Of a DNA stretch of 64,000 nucleotides, positions 43,990 to 51,743 are shown in pieces (positions within the stretch are counted from its first letter, which is position 1; the number at the start of each line of letters is the position of its first letter). This DNA is from Nocardia aurantiaca (lineage in GTDB: Bacteria; Actinomycetota; Actinomycetes; Mycobacteriales; Mycobacteriaceae). The notes beneath the pieces are model-generated. The model was given only the letters and a program-made list of their open reading frames with translations, did no database searches and was not told where the DNA came from. A program made the position numbers and the translations under genes. The stretch spans positions 434,001-498,000 of the forward strand of contig NZ_WMBB01000005.1 of the NCBI RefSeq assembly GCF_009708175.1, in the 5' to 3' direction.

Positions 43990-45555
43990 TCAGGCGGGGC
44001 AGGCGGTGCCGTCCGCGGGGAGCTTGGCGTCCTTCAGATAATCGGCCAGGGACTGCTGGGCGCAGCCGGAGTGGGCGAAGCTCGGGTGACCCCAGCCCTG
44101 CCAGACCACGGTGGCGGTGCGCGCACCGGCGGCGCCCAGCGCGCCGGTGACGGTGGGGCGGCCGTCCTGGCCGGTCACCGGGTCGGCGCTGCCGCCCAGC
44201 ACCAGCACCGGCAGGTCGAGCTTGTCGGGCAGGCTCATGGGAGTGGCCGCGGGCCAGGCCGAGCAGGCCATCAGCTCGATGGCCGCGACCTTGCCGAACA
44301 CCGGATACTGTGTGCCCCAGGTGGTTTCGAGCTCCTTGGCCTTGTCGGGCGTGGAAGGTTCGTGATTGTCGCTGCAACGGTTGACGAATTCGCCGTCATT
44401 GGCGACCCCGGCGGCGGCCCGCAGCACGAACGGGGTGATCGGACCGTGGTCGCCCTTGCCGAGCGCGGTGAGGGCGTCGGCGAATTCGGTGATCTGCGGA
44501 TTACCCATGGACCGCGAGTCGCCGAGGAACCCGCTCAGCGTGGTCACCAGCGCCGCGGCCGACAGATCCGCGAGCTGCCCGGCTCCGGCCCGGCGGACCA
44601 GGTCGATGACCGCCGCTCGCGGATCGGCCCCGAGCGAGCAGCTCAGCGAGGCGCAGCGCTGCCCGAAGGCGGTGAGCGCGGCCTCCTGCCCCTTGACCCG
44701 CTGCTCGGCGCGACCGTTGGCGTCCAGTCCGACGGCCTGCGGCGAGTCCAGCACCAGTCGTCCCAGGTGCTGGCCGTACTTGCGCGCGTAATTCAGGGCC
44801 ATGTTCGCGCCGGTGCCGGTGCCCAGCAGGGCGAGGTGGTCGACCTGCAACTGCTTGCGCAACTGTTCGATGTCGTCGGCGGCGTGCGGGGCGTCGAAGG
44901 TGGCCTGGGCGGGGGCGAGGAAGTCCAGGCAGGCCACGGTGGCATCGCGTCCGGCGGTGCTCATGGCATCCACGGCATCGGTTGCGCCGCGGGTGAATTG
45001 GCCCTGGTCGGCGATGGCCTTTCGCTGCGGGTCGGTCATGCAGGTCACCGGCTGGGAGCTGCCGATGCCGCGCCGGTCCACCGCGATGACGGGCCGCGCG
45101 GCCAGCAGCGCGCTACCGGGTCCGGCGGCGAGCCCGGCCAGGGTGGCCGTCGATGACCGGTCCGAGCCGGAGGTGAGGATCAGCGGCGCGGCGTCCTTCG
45201 GGGTCCGGTCGTATCGGGCCCGCATGGCGGCGTTCTTGAAGTTGCCGGCCACATTGCCCGCCACATCCACCTGGGTGACGTACTCCGCGCACTCGAGGAT
45301 CAGACCCTGCGGCGGCGCGCCCAGCGTGAGCAGGTTGAAAGTCGGTGCGGTGCAGTCCTTCCAGGCCAGATCGGCCTTGGGCGTCTCGGGCGCGGGCGGC
45401 GTGGAGTCGGTGGGCGCGGTGGAGGTGACCGCGGCTCCGGCCTGGTGAGGCTTCTCCACGGCGACGGCGGGCCGGTCGGACGGCCCGGCACCGCAGGCGG
45501 TGGTCACCAATACCGACAGTGTCGACGCCAGCAGAGCGGCCCGAGTCCAGCGCAT
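43990..45555 (-). CDS. Secreted lipoprotein alpha/beta hydrolase (Rv2672/TAP-like)
   Basis: ATG 45555 gives MRWTRAALLASTLSVLVTTAC, a signal peptide with a possible lipobox at Cys21. The 521-residue protein has the tripeptidyl-aminopeptidase-like layout, VIAVDRRGIGSSQPVTC for the oxyanion region, and a C-terminal VLGGSADPVTGQDG with the acid, then WQGWGHPSFAHSGC with the His. The nucleophile elbow reads LLGTGTGANMAL at about residues 243-254, so Gly stands where the catalytic Ser of GxSxG is expected. It may be a binding protein rather than an enzyme. It lies in the ribD-aftC-msrB operon. Confidence 0.85.
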   Translation of the reverse strand: MRWTRAALLASTLSVLVTTACGAGPSDRPAVAVEKPHQAGAAVTSTAPTDSTPPAPETPKADLAWKDCTAPTFNLLTLGAPPQGLILECAEYVTQVDVAGNVAGNFKNAAMRARYDRTPKDAAPLILTSGSDRSSTATLAGLAAGPGSALLAARPVIAVDRRGIGSSQPVTCMTDPQRKAIADQGQFTRGATDAVDAMSTAGRDATVACLDFLAPAQATFDAPHAADDIEQLRKQLQVDHLALLGTGTGANMALNYARKYGQHLGRLVLDSPQAVGLDANGRAEQRVKGQEAALTAFGQRCASLSCSLGADPRAAVIDLVRRAGAGQLADLSAAALVTTLSGFLGDSRSMGNPQITEFADALTALGKGDHGPITPFVLRAAAGVANDGEFVNRCSDNHEPSTPDKAKELETTWGTQYPVFGKVAAIELMACSAWPAATPMSLPDKLDLPVLVLGGSADPVTGQDGRPTVTGALGAAGARTATVVWQGWGHPSFAHSGCAQQSLADYLKDAKLPADGTACPA

Positions 45556-45587
45556 GCGGTACAGCCTGCCAGGTCCGGCACGCGGTT

Positions 45588-46358
45588 TCAGCCTCGGGTG
45601 TGCGCGCGTTCCCATCTGGTCAAGATCGTGCCGTCGTGGTCGAGCAGCAGGTGGCACGGGTTCATCGGGGTGGGCAGTGCCTCGGGGGACACCGCGATTC
45701 GGCCCGCGGTCCCGCCCACCAGCTGCGGGGATATGGTGAGGCAGAGTTCGTCCACGGCTCCGGCGGTGAGGAATTGCCCGAACAGTGAGGGGCCGCCCTC
45801 GCAGAGCACGCGCCGCAGTCCCAGGCCGTCCAGAGCCTCGAGTATGCCGGTGGTGGCTGCGTTCTCGTCGTACCCGATCACGTCGGCGCCCGCGTCGATG
45901 AGCCGCTTCTTGCGGTCGTCGGGCGCGGCGGTGGTGGTGAAAATGATCGGCCGCGCCCCGGTGTCGGTGAACAGCTTGCTCGCCGGATCCAGGTACGCGG
46001 ACGCGGTGACGATCGCGATGCGTGGGGGTGTCCCGTCGGGATCGCCGCCGAACCCCTCCCGGTGCAGTCGCTTGCGCAGCTCCGAATCGGTGTGCGCGGC
46101 TCCGTAGTTCTCCGCCCGCGCGGTGCCCGCCCCGACCAGCACCACGTCGGCCAGATCCCGCAGCAGACCGAACACCCGCTTGTCGGCGGGCGTACCCAGC
46201 CGACCCGAGCGCCCGTCCACGCTGGCCGCGCCATCGATGCTGGTGATGAAGTTGACCCGGACATACGGTGCGGATGGCTCGACCGGATACGCGTACAACT
46301 CCACCAGGTCGTCGCGGGTGAGATCTGTGAGCTGAATCGCATTCGGCATACGCTGCAT
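45588..46358 (-). CDS. RibD C-terminal-domain reductase (Rv2671-like)
   Basis: The start MQRMPNAIQLTDLTRDDLVE at ATG 46358 is preferred; GTG 46376 is longer. The 256-residue NADPH-dependent reductase has the pyrimidine-reductase/DHFR fold: PYVRVNFITSIDGAASVDGR, LLRDLADVVLVGAGTARAEN, and VLCEGGPSLFGQFLTAGAVDE. It lacks the deaminase domain of RibD. In M. tuberculosis the counterpart is reported as an alternative dihydrofolate reductase. It is the first gene of the operon and divergent from the zapE-like gene with 35 bp between them. Confidence 0.9.
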   Translation of the reverse strand: MQRMPNAIQLTDLTRDDLVELYAYPVEPSAPYVRVNFITSIDGAASVDGRSGRLGTPADKRVFGLLRDLADVVLVGAGTARAENYGAAHTDSELRKRLHREGFGGDPDGTPPRIAIVTASAYLDPASKLFTDTGARPIIFTTTAAPDDRKKRLIDAGADVIGYDENAATTGILEALDGLGLRRVLCEGGPSLFGQFLTAGAVDELCLTISPQLVGGTAGRIAVSPEALPTPMNPCHLLLDHDGTILTRWERAHTRG

Positions 46359-46393
46359 AAGACCCCATCCCACCACGCATCTACGCTGACGTA

Positions 46394-47416
46394 GTGCAAC
46401 AACGCCTCGTCCATCGCCACCCGGAGGTTCCGGCAGACCAGCTCGTGGCCCAGATGGTTCCCCCGCCCACCTTCGACGAGGTGAGCTTCGGTTCCTATAT
46501 CCCGGATCCGAAGGAACCGTCCCAGTCCGCGGCCGTGCTGAAGGCCGAGCTGTTCGCGGATCAGGTGACCAAGCTGCGCAAGGCCGCGGACAAGAAGAGC
46601 CTGTTCGGCAAGAAGAAGCCGGTGCGCGGCATCGGCCTGTACCTGGACGGCGGCTTCGGTGTGGGCAAGACCCACCTGCTGGCCTCGATCTTCCACAGTG
46701 TGCCGGGCCCCAAATCGTTCGGCACCTTCGGCGAGGTCACCAATCTGGTGGGCGCGCTGGGTTTCAACAATGCCGTCGAGCGGCTTTCGGGCAACAGCGT
46801 GCTGTGCATCGACGAGTTCGAGCTCGACGATCCGGGCGACACCATGCTGGTCTCGCGCCTGCTGACCGAGCTGACCGACCGCAGCGTGTCCGTGGTCGCC
46901 ACCTCCAACACGCTGCCGGGTCAGCTGGGTGAGGGCCGTTTCGCCGCACAGGACTTCCTGCGCGAGATCAAGAAGCTGGGCGCGCTGTTCGAGGCGGTCC
47001 GGGTCGACGGTCCCGACTACCGTCACCGCGACCTCCCGCCCGCCCCCGAACCCACCGCGTCCGATCTGCTGGTCGAGCAGGCCGCCGCCACAACGGGTTC
47101 CACGCTCGACGACTTCGACGAGCTGGTCGAGCACCTGAGCACGCTGCACCCGTCCCGCTACGGCGCCCTCATCCACGACGTTTCGGCGGTGTACATCTCC
47201 GGCGTCCATCCGGTCACCGATCAGGCGGTCGCCCTGCGCATCGTGGTTCTCGCGGACCGTCTCTACGACGCGGGCATCCCGGTCACCATCTCGGGCGCGA
47301 GGCTGGACCAGATCTTCACCCAGGAGATGCTCGACGGCGGCTACCGCAAGAAGTATCTCCGCGCCATTTCCCGCCTCCTGGCTCTCTCGCGCTTCGAGGT
47401 CCCTGCCCACGTCTGA
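46394..47416 (+). CDS. AFG1/ZapE-like AAA-type ATPase
   Basis: The 340-residue ATPase has Walker A GGFGVGKTH (residues 86-94), Walker B SVLCIDEFELDD near 134, and a sensor-1-type region VVATSNTLPGQLGEGRF. The end is LRAISRLLALSRFEVPAHV-like, with an Arg-rich stretch typical of the family. ZapE acts at the septum in E. coli and Afg1 in mitochondria; the actinobacterial role is not known. The start is GTG 46394. It is a single-gene unit followed by a T-tract terminator. Confidence 0.9.
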   Translation: MQQRLVHRHPEVPADQLVAQMVPPPTFDEVSFGSYIPDPKEPSQSAAVLKAELFADQVTKLRKAADKKSLFGKKKPVRGIGLYLDGGFGVGKTHLLASIFHSVPGPKSFGTFGEVTNLVGALGFNNAVERLSGNSVLCIDEFELDDPGDTMLVSRLLTELTDRSVSVVATSNTLPGQLGEGRFAAQDFLREIKKLGALFEAVRVDGPDYRHRDLPPAPEPTASDLLVEQAAATTGSTLDDFDELVEHLSTLHPSRYGALIHDVSAVYISGVHPVTDQAVALRIVVLADRLYDAGIPVTISGARLDQIFTQEMLDGGYRKKYLRAISRLLALSRFEVPAHV

Positions 47417-47420
47417 CCTC

Positions 47421-47467
47421 ACGCCCGAGCGCCACCGCGATCGGTGGGCTCGGGCGTCGCCTTTTTG
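47421..47467 (+). terminator. Intrinsic terminator of the zapE-like gene
   Basis: A stem of 16 bp with one bulge (ACGCCCGAG...CACCG / CGGTG...CTCGGGCGT) and a small loop is followed by CGCCTTTTT, 4 bases after the stop. A good rho-independent terminator. Confidence 0.85.
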
Positions 47468-47608
47468 CGGCCCGCCCCGCGTTCGAAGCTTCGGGCTCTG
47501 CGGGTTTCGGGCGGCCCGGCGGTTCTCATCGTTGCCTTAGGTAATAAATTCCGGAGGTCAGCGAAAGCCGGGCTGGATTCGGTTTTCAGCCCCGGAAGGA
47601 GAATTACC

Positions 47609-48415
47609 TTGCGTAACCGTGCTGTCCAAGCCGCCGCGGTGGTCGCCATCGCGCTCTCCGCCGGCCTCGGACCGGTGGCGATCGCCTTCGCCGTCGATCC
47701 GCCCGCCGCGACCAGCAGTGTTCTGGTCGACACCGACAGCCGCGTCCTCGGCCTGACCGGCGTGCTCAACGCCCGTGACGCGGGCGGCTACCGGACCGTC
47801 GACGGCCACACCGTGCGCACCGGGCTGGTCCTGCGCACCGGCGACCTGAGCAAGGCCACCGACGCCGACCTGGCCAAGCTGGCCGCCCTGAACGTGACGT
47901 CTGTCCATGACCTGCGCACCGGCTACGAGCAGCGGCTCATGGGCGTGGACAAGGTCCCGGCCGGAGCCACCGAGCACCACGACGACATCATCGGCCAGGC
48001 CCCGCCGCAGGTGATGGCCTCCACCCTGTCCGCGGGCACCGACCTGTACCGTGCCTTCATCACGGCGCCCGGCGCCGGCGAGGGCTTCGCGAACGTGCTG
48101 CGTGACATCGCCGACAACCCGGGCGGCGTGCTGTTCCACTGCACCGCGGGCAAGGATCGCACCGGTTGGACCTCGGCGGTGCTGCTGACCATCCTCGGCG
48201 TCGACAAGGACACGGTCTACTACGACTACCTGCTGTCGAACTACTACCGGGGCGCCGGGGACGGCGACATGATGAACGGCGTCACCGCCGCGGCCCTGGA
48301 CTCGGCCTTCGACCAGGTGACCAAGAGCTACGGCAGCTTCGACGACTACGTCCGTGACGGCCTGAAGCTCACCGACGCCGATGTGGCCGCGCTGAAGGCG
48401 AAACTACTGTCCTGA
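47609..48415 (+). CDS. Secreted tyrosine/serine phosphatase
   Basis: TTG 47609 is preceded by GGAAGGA with 8 bases of spacing and gives a signal peptide (VQAAAVVAIALSAGLGPVAIAFA) that is probably cut after AFA. The 268-residue protein has GVLNARDAGGYRTVDGHTVR and the P-loop HCTAGKDRTGWTS with Cys178 and Arg184, the CX5R site of the Tyr_phosphatase3/PtpB-like group. It is likely exported. The host target is not known. It is not in the conserved block and stands alone. Confidence 0.9.
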   Translation: MRNRAVQAAAVVAIALSAGLGPVAIAFAVDPPAATSSVLVDTDSRVLGLTGVLNARDAGGYRTVDGHTVRTGLVLRTGDLSKATDADLAKLAALNVTSVHDLRTGYEQRLMGVDKVPAGATEHHDDIIGQAPPQVMASTLSAGTDLYRAFITAPGAGEGFANVLRDIADNPGGVLFHCTAGKDRTGWTSAVLLTILGVDKDTVYYDYLLSNYYRGAGDGDMMNGVTAAALDSAFDQVTKSYGSFDDYVRDGLKLTDADVAALKAKLLS

Positions 48416-48479
48416 GAACCACTTTCGCAGCCGGTTCTTGTTCGCCGGGGTCGCCGGCACGGACCCGATCAACATGCGG

Positions 48480-48839
48480 TCAGCTGCAGCAGTTCGGGTC
48501 GAGGACCAGGCACAGTGCGGCGAGGGCGTCGCGGCGGGCGCGGTGGACGACGTTCATGCCGCGCCGCTCGGACTCGACGAGACCGGCCTTGCGCAGCTGT
48601 GAAAGGTGATGGCTGACCGTGGATTCCGACAGGGCGACCGCGGCGGCGAGTTCGCCGCCGTTCTCTTGTCCGGCCACGCTGGTCAGCAGCAGCGACATCA
48701 GCTTGACGCGGACCGGATCGGCGAGCGCCTTGAGCCGCAGCGCCACTTCCAGGGCCGCGGTGTCGTCCACGGGACCGGCCGCGACCGGTGCGCAGCAGAC
48801 GGGGGCGGACATATCGATCACGGGCAACGCCTTGGGCAT
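48480..48839 (-). CDS. ArsR/SmtB-family metalloregulator
   Basis: The 119-residue winged-helix repressor has LEVALRLKALADPVRVKLM and the recognition helix SESTVSHHLSQLRKAGLVES. Cys15-Cys16 near the N-terminus match the position of the As(III)-binding pair recalled for C. glutamicum ArsR. More Cys are at 110 and 117-118. TATTCT (48847-48852, minus) lies 7 bases before the ATG, so the transcript is probably leaderless. It is divergent from cadI and should bind the inverted repeat at 48864-48917. Confidence 0.88.
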   Translation of the reverse strand: MPKALPVIDMSAPVCCAPVAAGPVDDTAALEVALRLKALADPVRVKLMSLLLTSVAGQENGGELAAAVALSESTVSHHLSQLRKAGLVESERRGMNVVHRARRDALAALCLVLDPNCCS

Positions 48840-48863
48840 GGCGCCGAGAATACCCGGAATGTT

Positions 48864-48917
48864 GACATATGTCGAAAAGGTGGCACACTCGGCATCGTCA
48901 GCTTTTCGATATATGTC
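48864..48917. promoter_or_regulatory. 16-bp inverted repeat between arsR and cadI, probable ArsR operator
   Basis: GACATATGTCGAAAAG (48864-48879) and CTTTTCGATATATGTC (48902-48917) are inverted copies with one mismatch and a 22-bp spacer. Each half holds a GAyATATGTC core, and the first core is itself a perfect 10-bp palindrome. The site lies between the arsR and cadI starts and can serve both. Confidence 0.75.
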
Positions 48918-48937
48918 TCACGCATGGAGGTTGTGTC

Positions 48938-49462
48938 ATGTCCCGTGTCCAGCTCGCCCTCAACGTCGACGACCTCGATCAGGCCGTCACCTTCTATTCG
49001 ACCCTGTTCAACGCCGAGCCGGCCAAGCGCAAGCCGGGCTATGCCAACTTCGCGATCGCCGAGCCGCCGCTGAAGCTGGTGCTGATCGAGAACCCCGGCC
49101 ACGGCGGCAGTGTCAATCACCTCGGGGTCGAGGTCGAGTCCTCCGAGCAGGTGCACGCCGAGATCGCACGGCTTTCGGAGGCGGGTTTGTTCACCGAGGA
49201 GCAGATCGCGACGACGTGTTGTTTCGCGACTCAGGACAAGGTGTGGGTGACCGCGCCCGATGCCGAGCGGTGGGAGGTGTACACGGTGCTGGCCGACAGT
49301 GAAACCTTCGGTACCGCACCGGAACTCGCCGCCACCTCTGGCGATGCGGAGGCGGTGGCCGTGTGTTGCGGTACCGCCGAGGAGGCTGCCGCCGAGGGTG
49401 CGTGCTGTGGATCGGCCGCGAAGGAGCAGGCGGTCGCCTCGGGCGCTGGCTGCTGCGGCTGA
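48938..49462 (+). CDS. cadI: CadI/ArsI-family metal-induced lyase
   Basis: The start ATG 48938 follows GGAGG by 7 bases and gives MSRVQLALNVDDLDQAVTFY, as in M. tuberculosis CadI. The 174-residue glyoxalase-fold protein keeps His61, Glu113 and Cys94-Cys95 (ATTCCFATQDKVWVT). ArsI relatives bind trivalent organoarsenicals with the Cys pair and cut the C-As bond; position 5 is Gln here. The tail has three more Cys pairs (143-144, 157-158, 172-173). It is regulated with the divergent arsR gene. Confidence 0.93.
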   Translation: MSRVQLALNVDDLDQAVTFYSTLFNAEPAKRKPGYANFAIAEPPLKLVLIENPGHGGSVNHLGVEVESSEQVHAEIARLSEAGLFTEEQIATTCCFATQDKVWVTAPDAERWEVYTVLADSETFGTAPELAATSGDAEAVAVCCGTAEEAAAEGACCGSAAKEQAVASGAGCCG

Positions 49463-49476
49463 GGCGACCGGACCGG

Positions 49477-49501
49477 GCGCGACCGCATGCAACGGTCGCG
49501 C
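49477..49501 (+). terminator. Hairpin terminator of cadI
   Basis: A perfect 9-bp stem (GCGCGACCG / CGGTCGCGC) with a 7-base loop starts 15 bases after the cadI stop. There is no T-run. Confidence 0.6.
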
Positions 49502-49688
49502 ACGCCGGGGGTTCTCCTCGGCGGTGTGGCCCCACGCAAGCCGCCGCCGGCCATCTGCCCGAACCTGTGTGCCTCATTCGATCGCACTCTCGCCGGGCGC
49601 GGCAGGGCCGAGCGGTCCGCGGGTGGGGGGTCGAGACCGCCTCGGCTGGGTTGTCGGGACCGTCACCGGACGTTCATTTGCCTAGAGG

Positions 49689-49720
49689 TTCGACAATCGT
49701 CAATATCAATGCATGTCGAA
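49689..49720. promoter_or_regulatory. Inverted repeat at the start of the arsR-acr3 operon
   Basis: TTCGACA (49689-49695) and TGTCGAA (49714-49720) form an inverted repeat that overlaps the ATG of the second arsR gene. TGTCGAA is also in the arsR-cadI operator at 48870-48876, so both regulators may see related sites. AT-rich CAATATCAAT between the arms could hold the -10 box. Confidence 0.5.
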
Positions 49721-50084
49721 ATCAGAGTTGGTGGTGACGCCGGTGTCGCAGTGCGCCGCGGCGCCGCTGATGCGTGAACCGCTGTCGGCGCGGTCCGCGG
49801 CCGAGCTGGCGGCGGCGTTCAAGGCGCTGGCCGATCCGGCGCGGCTGCGGGTGTTGTCCGCGATCGCCAGCCGCGCGGGCGGCGAGGCGTGCGTGTGCGA
49901 CGTGTCCGAGGGCATCGACCTGAGCCAGCCCACCATCTCCCACCATTTGAAGGTGCTGCGCGAAGCGGGCCTGTTGACCAGTGAACGTCGCGCTTCCTGG
50001 GTGTACTACCGGGTGGTTCCCGATGCGCTGCAACGACTCTCGGCCGTGCTGGCAGTCGAAAGCGGGCCGGAGGTGACCGCGTGA
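49713..50084 (+). CDS. arsR: ArsR-family repressor of the acr3-arsC operon
   Basis: The 123-residue regulator has AAFKALADPARLRVLSAIAS, the metal-box EACVCDV (Cys60 and Cys62, comparable to ELCVCDL of classical ArsR), and recognition helix LSQPTISHHLKVLREAGLLT. It probably leaves DNA when arsenite or antimonite binds. The stop overlaps the GTG of acr3 by four bases. Binding the TTCGACA repeat at its own start would make it autoregulatory. Confidence 0.92.
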   Translation: MSKSELVVTPVSQCAAAPLMREPLSARSAAELAAAFKALADPARLRVLSAIASRAGGEACVCDVSEGIDLSQPTISHHLKVLREAGLLTSERRASWVYYRVVPDALQRLSAVLAVESGPEVTA

Positions 50085-51172
50085 GCGCCACCGTCGAACA
50101 CCCTGCCGTGGTGGGCAAGCTGTCGACACTGGATCGGTTGCTGCCGGTATGGATCGGCGCGGCCATGGCCGTCGGCCTGGTGCTGGGCCGGGTCGTCCCG
50201 GGCCTGGGCGACGCGTTGTCGGCGGTCGAGATCGACGGGATCTCGCTGCCGATCGCGCTCGGGCTGCTGATCATGATGTATCCGGTGCTGGCCAAGGTGC
50301 GCTACGACAGCCTCGACGCGGTCACCGGCGACCGCCGTCTGATGGCCGGGTCGCTGGTGTTGAACTGGGTGATCGGCCCGGCGCTGATGTTCGCCCTGGC
50401 CTGGCTGCTGCTGCCGGATCTGCCCGAGTACCGGACCGGTCTGATCATCGTCGGACTCGCGCGGTGTATCGCGATGGTGATCATCTGGAACGACCTCGCG
50501 TGCGGCGACCGTGAAGCCGCCGCCGTGCTGGTCGCGCTGAACTCGATCTTTCAGGTCGTGATGTTCGCGGTGCTGGGCTGGTTCTATCTGTCGGTGCTGC
50601 CCGGCTGGCTCGGCCTCGAGCAGACCAGCATCCATACCTCGCCGTGGCAGATCGCGAAGTCGGTGCTGATCTTCCTCGGCATCCCCCTCGTGGCCGGATT
50701 CCTCACCCGCCGGTTGGGTGAGAAAGCCCGTGGCCGTGACTGGTACGAGTCGAGGCTGCTGCCTCGGGTCGGGCCGTGGGCGCTGTACGGGCTGCTGTTC
50801 ACGATCGTGATCCTGTTCGCCCTGCAGGGCCACCAGATCACCTCCCGCCCTTGGGATGTCGTGCGGATCGCGGTCCCGCTGCTGGCGTACTTCGCGATCA
50901 TGTGGGGCGGTGGCTACCTCTACGGCCGTCTGGTCGGCCTGGGCTACGAGCGCACCACCACCCTGGCATTCACCGCGGCAGGCAACAACTTCGAACTCGC
51001 CATCGCCGTCGCGATCGCCACCTACGGCGCGACCTCGGGCCAAGCTCTCGCCGGAGTCGTCGGCCCGCTCATCGAAGTGCCCGTCCTCGTCGGCCTGGTC
51101 TATGTTTCCCTCGCTCTGCGCAAACGCTTCACCCCCATCGACACTGCCGCTTCAGCGGGGGTGGGCCGGTGA
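50081..51172 (+). CDS. acr3: Arsenite efflux permease, Acr3 family
   Basis: The 363-residue protein has about ten membrane helices and pumps As(OH)3/arsenite out of the cell. The essential Cys is Cys129 in VGLARCIAMVIIWNDLACGD, and the conserved Glu is Glu305 in GNNFELAIAVAIATYGATSG. Both numbers equal those I recall for C. glutamicum Acr3-1. GTG 50081 overlaps the arsR stop and the TGA overlaps the following GTG 51169, so the operon is translationally coupled. Confidence 0.95.
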   Translation: MSATVEHPAVVGKLSTLDRLLPVWIGAAMAVGLVLGRVVPGLGDALSAVEIDGISLPIALGLLIMMYPVLAKVRYDSLDAVTGDRRLMAGSLVLNWVIGPALMFALAWLLLPDLPEYRTGLIIVGLARCIAMVIIWNDLACGDREAAAVLVALNSIFQVVMFAVLGWFYLSVLPGWLGLEQTSIHTSPWQIAKSVLIFLGIPLVAGFLTRRLGEKARGRDWYESRLLPRVGPWALYGLLFTIVILFALQGHQITSRPWDVVRIAVPLLAYFAIMWGGGYLYGRLVGLGYERTTTLAFTAAGNNFELAIAVAIATYGATSGQALAGVVGPLIEVPVLVGLVYVSLALRKRFTPIDTAASAGVGR

Positions 51173-51606
51173 CCGCGACACCGTCGGTGTTGTTCGTGTG
51201 CGTGAAGAACAGCGGCAAGTCGCAGATGGCGGCCGCGCTGATGCGCCACCGGGCCGGGGACGGTCTGCGGGTGTATTCGGCCGGTACCCACCCCGGCCAG
51301 ACCCTGAACGCGCTGTCGGTGCAGACGTTGACAGAGGTCGGCGTCGACGTCGGTGACGAGTACCCCAAACCCATCGATCCCGCCCTCGCCGCCGGGGTGG
51401 ACGCGATCGTGGTCATCGGGCGTCAGGCCCGCCTCGACCCGCCGCCCGGGCCGCGAATGCTGGTGTGGGACACCGACGAACCCTCCGAACGCGGCATCGA
51501 CGGCATCGAGCGTATGCGCCTGATCCGCGACGACCTCACCGCCCGCGTCGGCACCCTGTGCCTCGAACTCACCACACCCCGCCGGCCCGTTCGGAGCACC
51601 CCATGA
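51169..51606 (+). CDS. Low-molecular-weight phosphatase/arsenate reductase-like protein, P-loop Lys variant
   Basis: The 145-residue protein starts at GTG 51169 and has the fold of ArsC-type arsenate reductases (TPSVLFVCVKNSGKSQMAAAL). In the P-loop the CX5R Arg is replaced by Lys (CVKNSGK), so transition-state binding would be changed. WDTDEPSERGIDGIERMRLI at the C-terminal side is the usual acid region. It lies between acr3 and arsC, with a 4-base overlap with the short frame that follows. It could still reduce arsenate or act as an accessory protein. Confidence 0.85.
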   Translation: MTATPSVLFVCVKNSGKSQMAAALMRHRAGDGLRVYSAGTHPGQTLNALSVQTLTEVGVDVGDEYPKPIDPALAAGVDAIVVIGRQARLDPPPGPRMLVWDTDEPSERGIDGIERMRLIRDDLTARVGTLCLELTTPRRPVRSTP

Positions 51607-51698
51607 CCAACACAGACCCCGCCGGAGCCGACCCCGCCACCCTGCGCGGCATCCGCGACGACATCGAGACCCGGGTCCGTGCCCTGGTCGCCGAATAG
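51603..51698 (+). CDS. 31-residue frame resembling the C-terminal tail of ArsC
   Basis: ATG 51603 overlaps the stop of the gene before it (ATGA), as other genes in this operon do. Residues 5-31 read DPAGADPATLRGIRDDIETR then VRALVAE. The last part of ArsC at 51744 reads DPAG...VRPIRDQIRTLVEELVAE, so this short frame looks like the end of a lost third arsC copy that still has start and stop. It may be translated. Confidence 0.5.
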   Translation: MTNTDPAGADPATLRGIRDDIETRVRALVAE

Positions 51699-51743
51699 AC
51701 CCTGCTGTTCCCTGTGGAATAATCGCGAAAGGTATTGCCCCTC

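Noticed and set aside
43976..44003. Hairpin CCTGCCCC / GGGGCAGG at the end of the lipoprotein hydrolase gene
   Set aside because: One arm lies in the last codons, there is no T-run and aftC follows on the same strand, so a terminator here would cut the operon; probably chance in GC-rich DNA.
48415..48444. Short inverted repeat AGAACC / GGTTCT after the secreted phosphatase gene
   Set aside because: Only 6 bp of stem with a 12-base loop and no proper T-run; too weak to list as a terminator.
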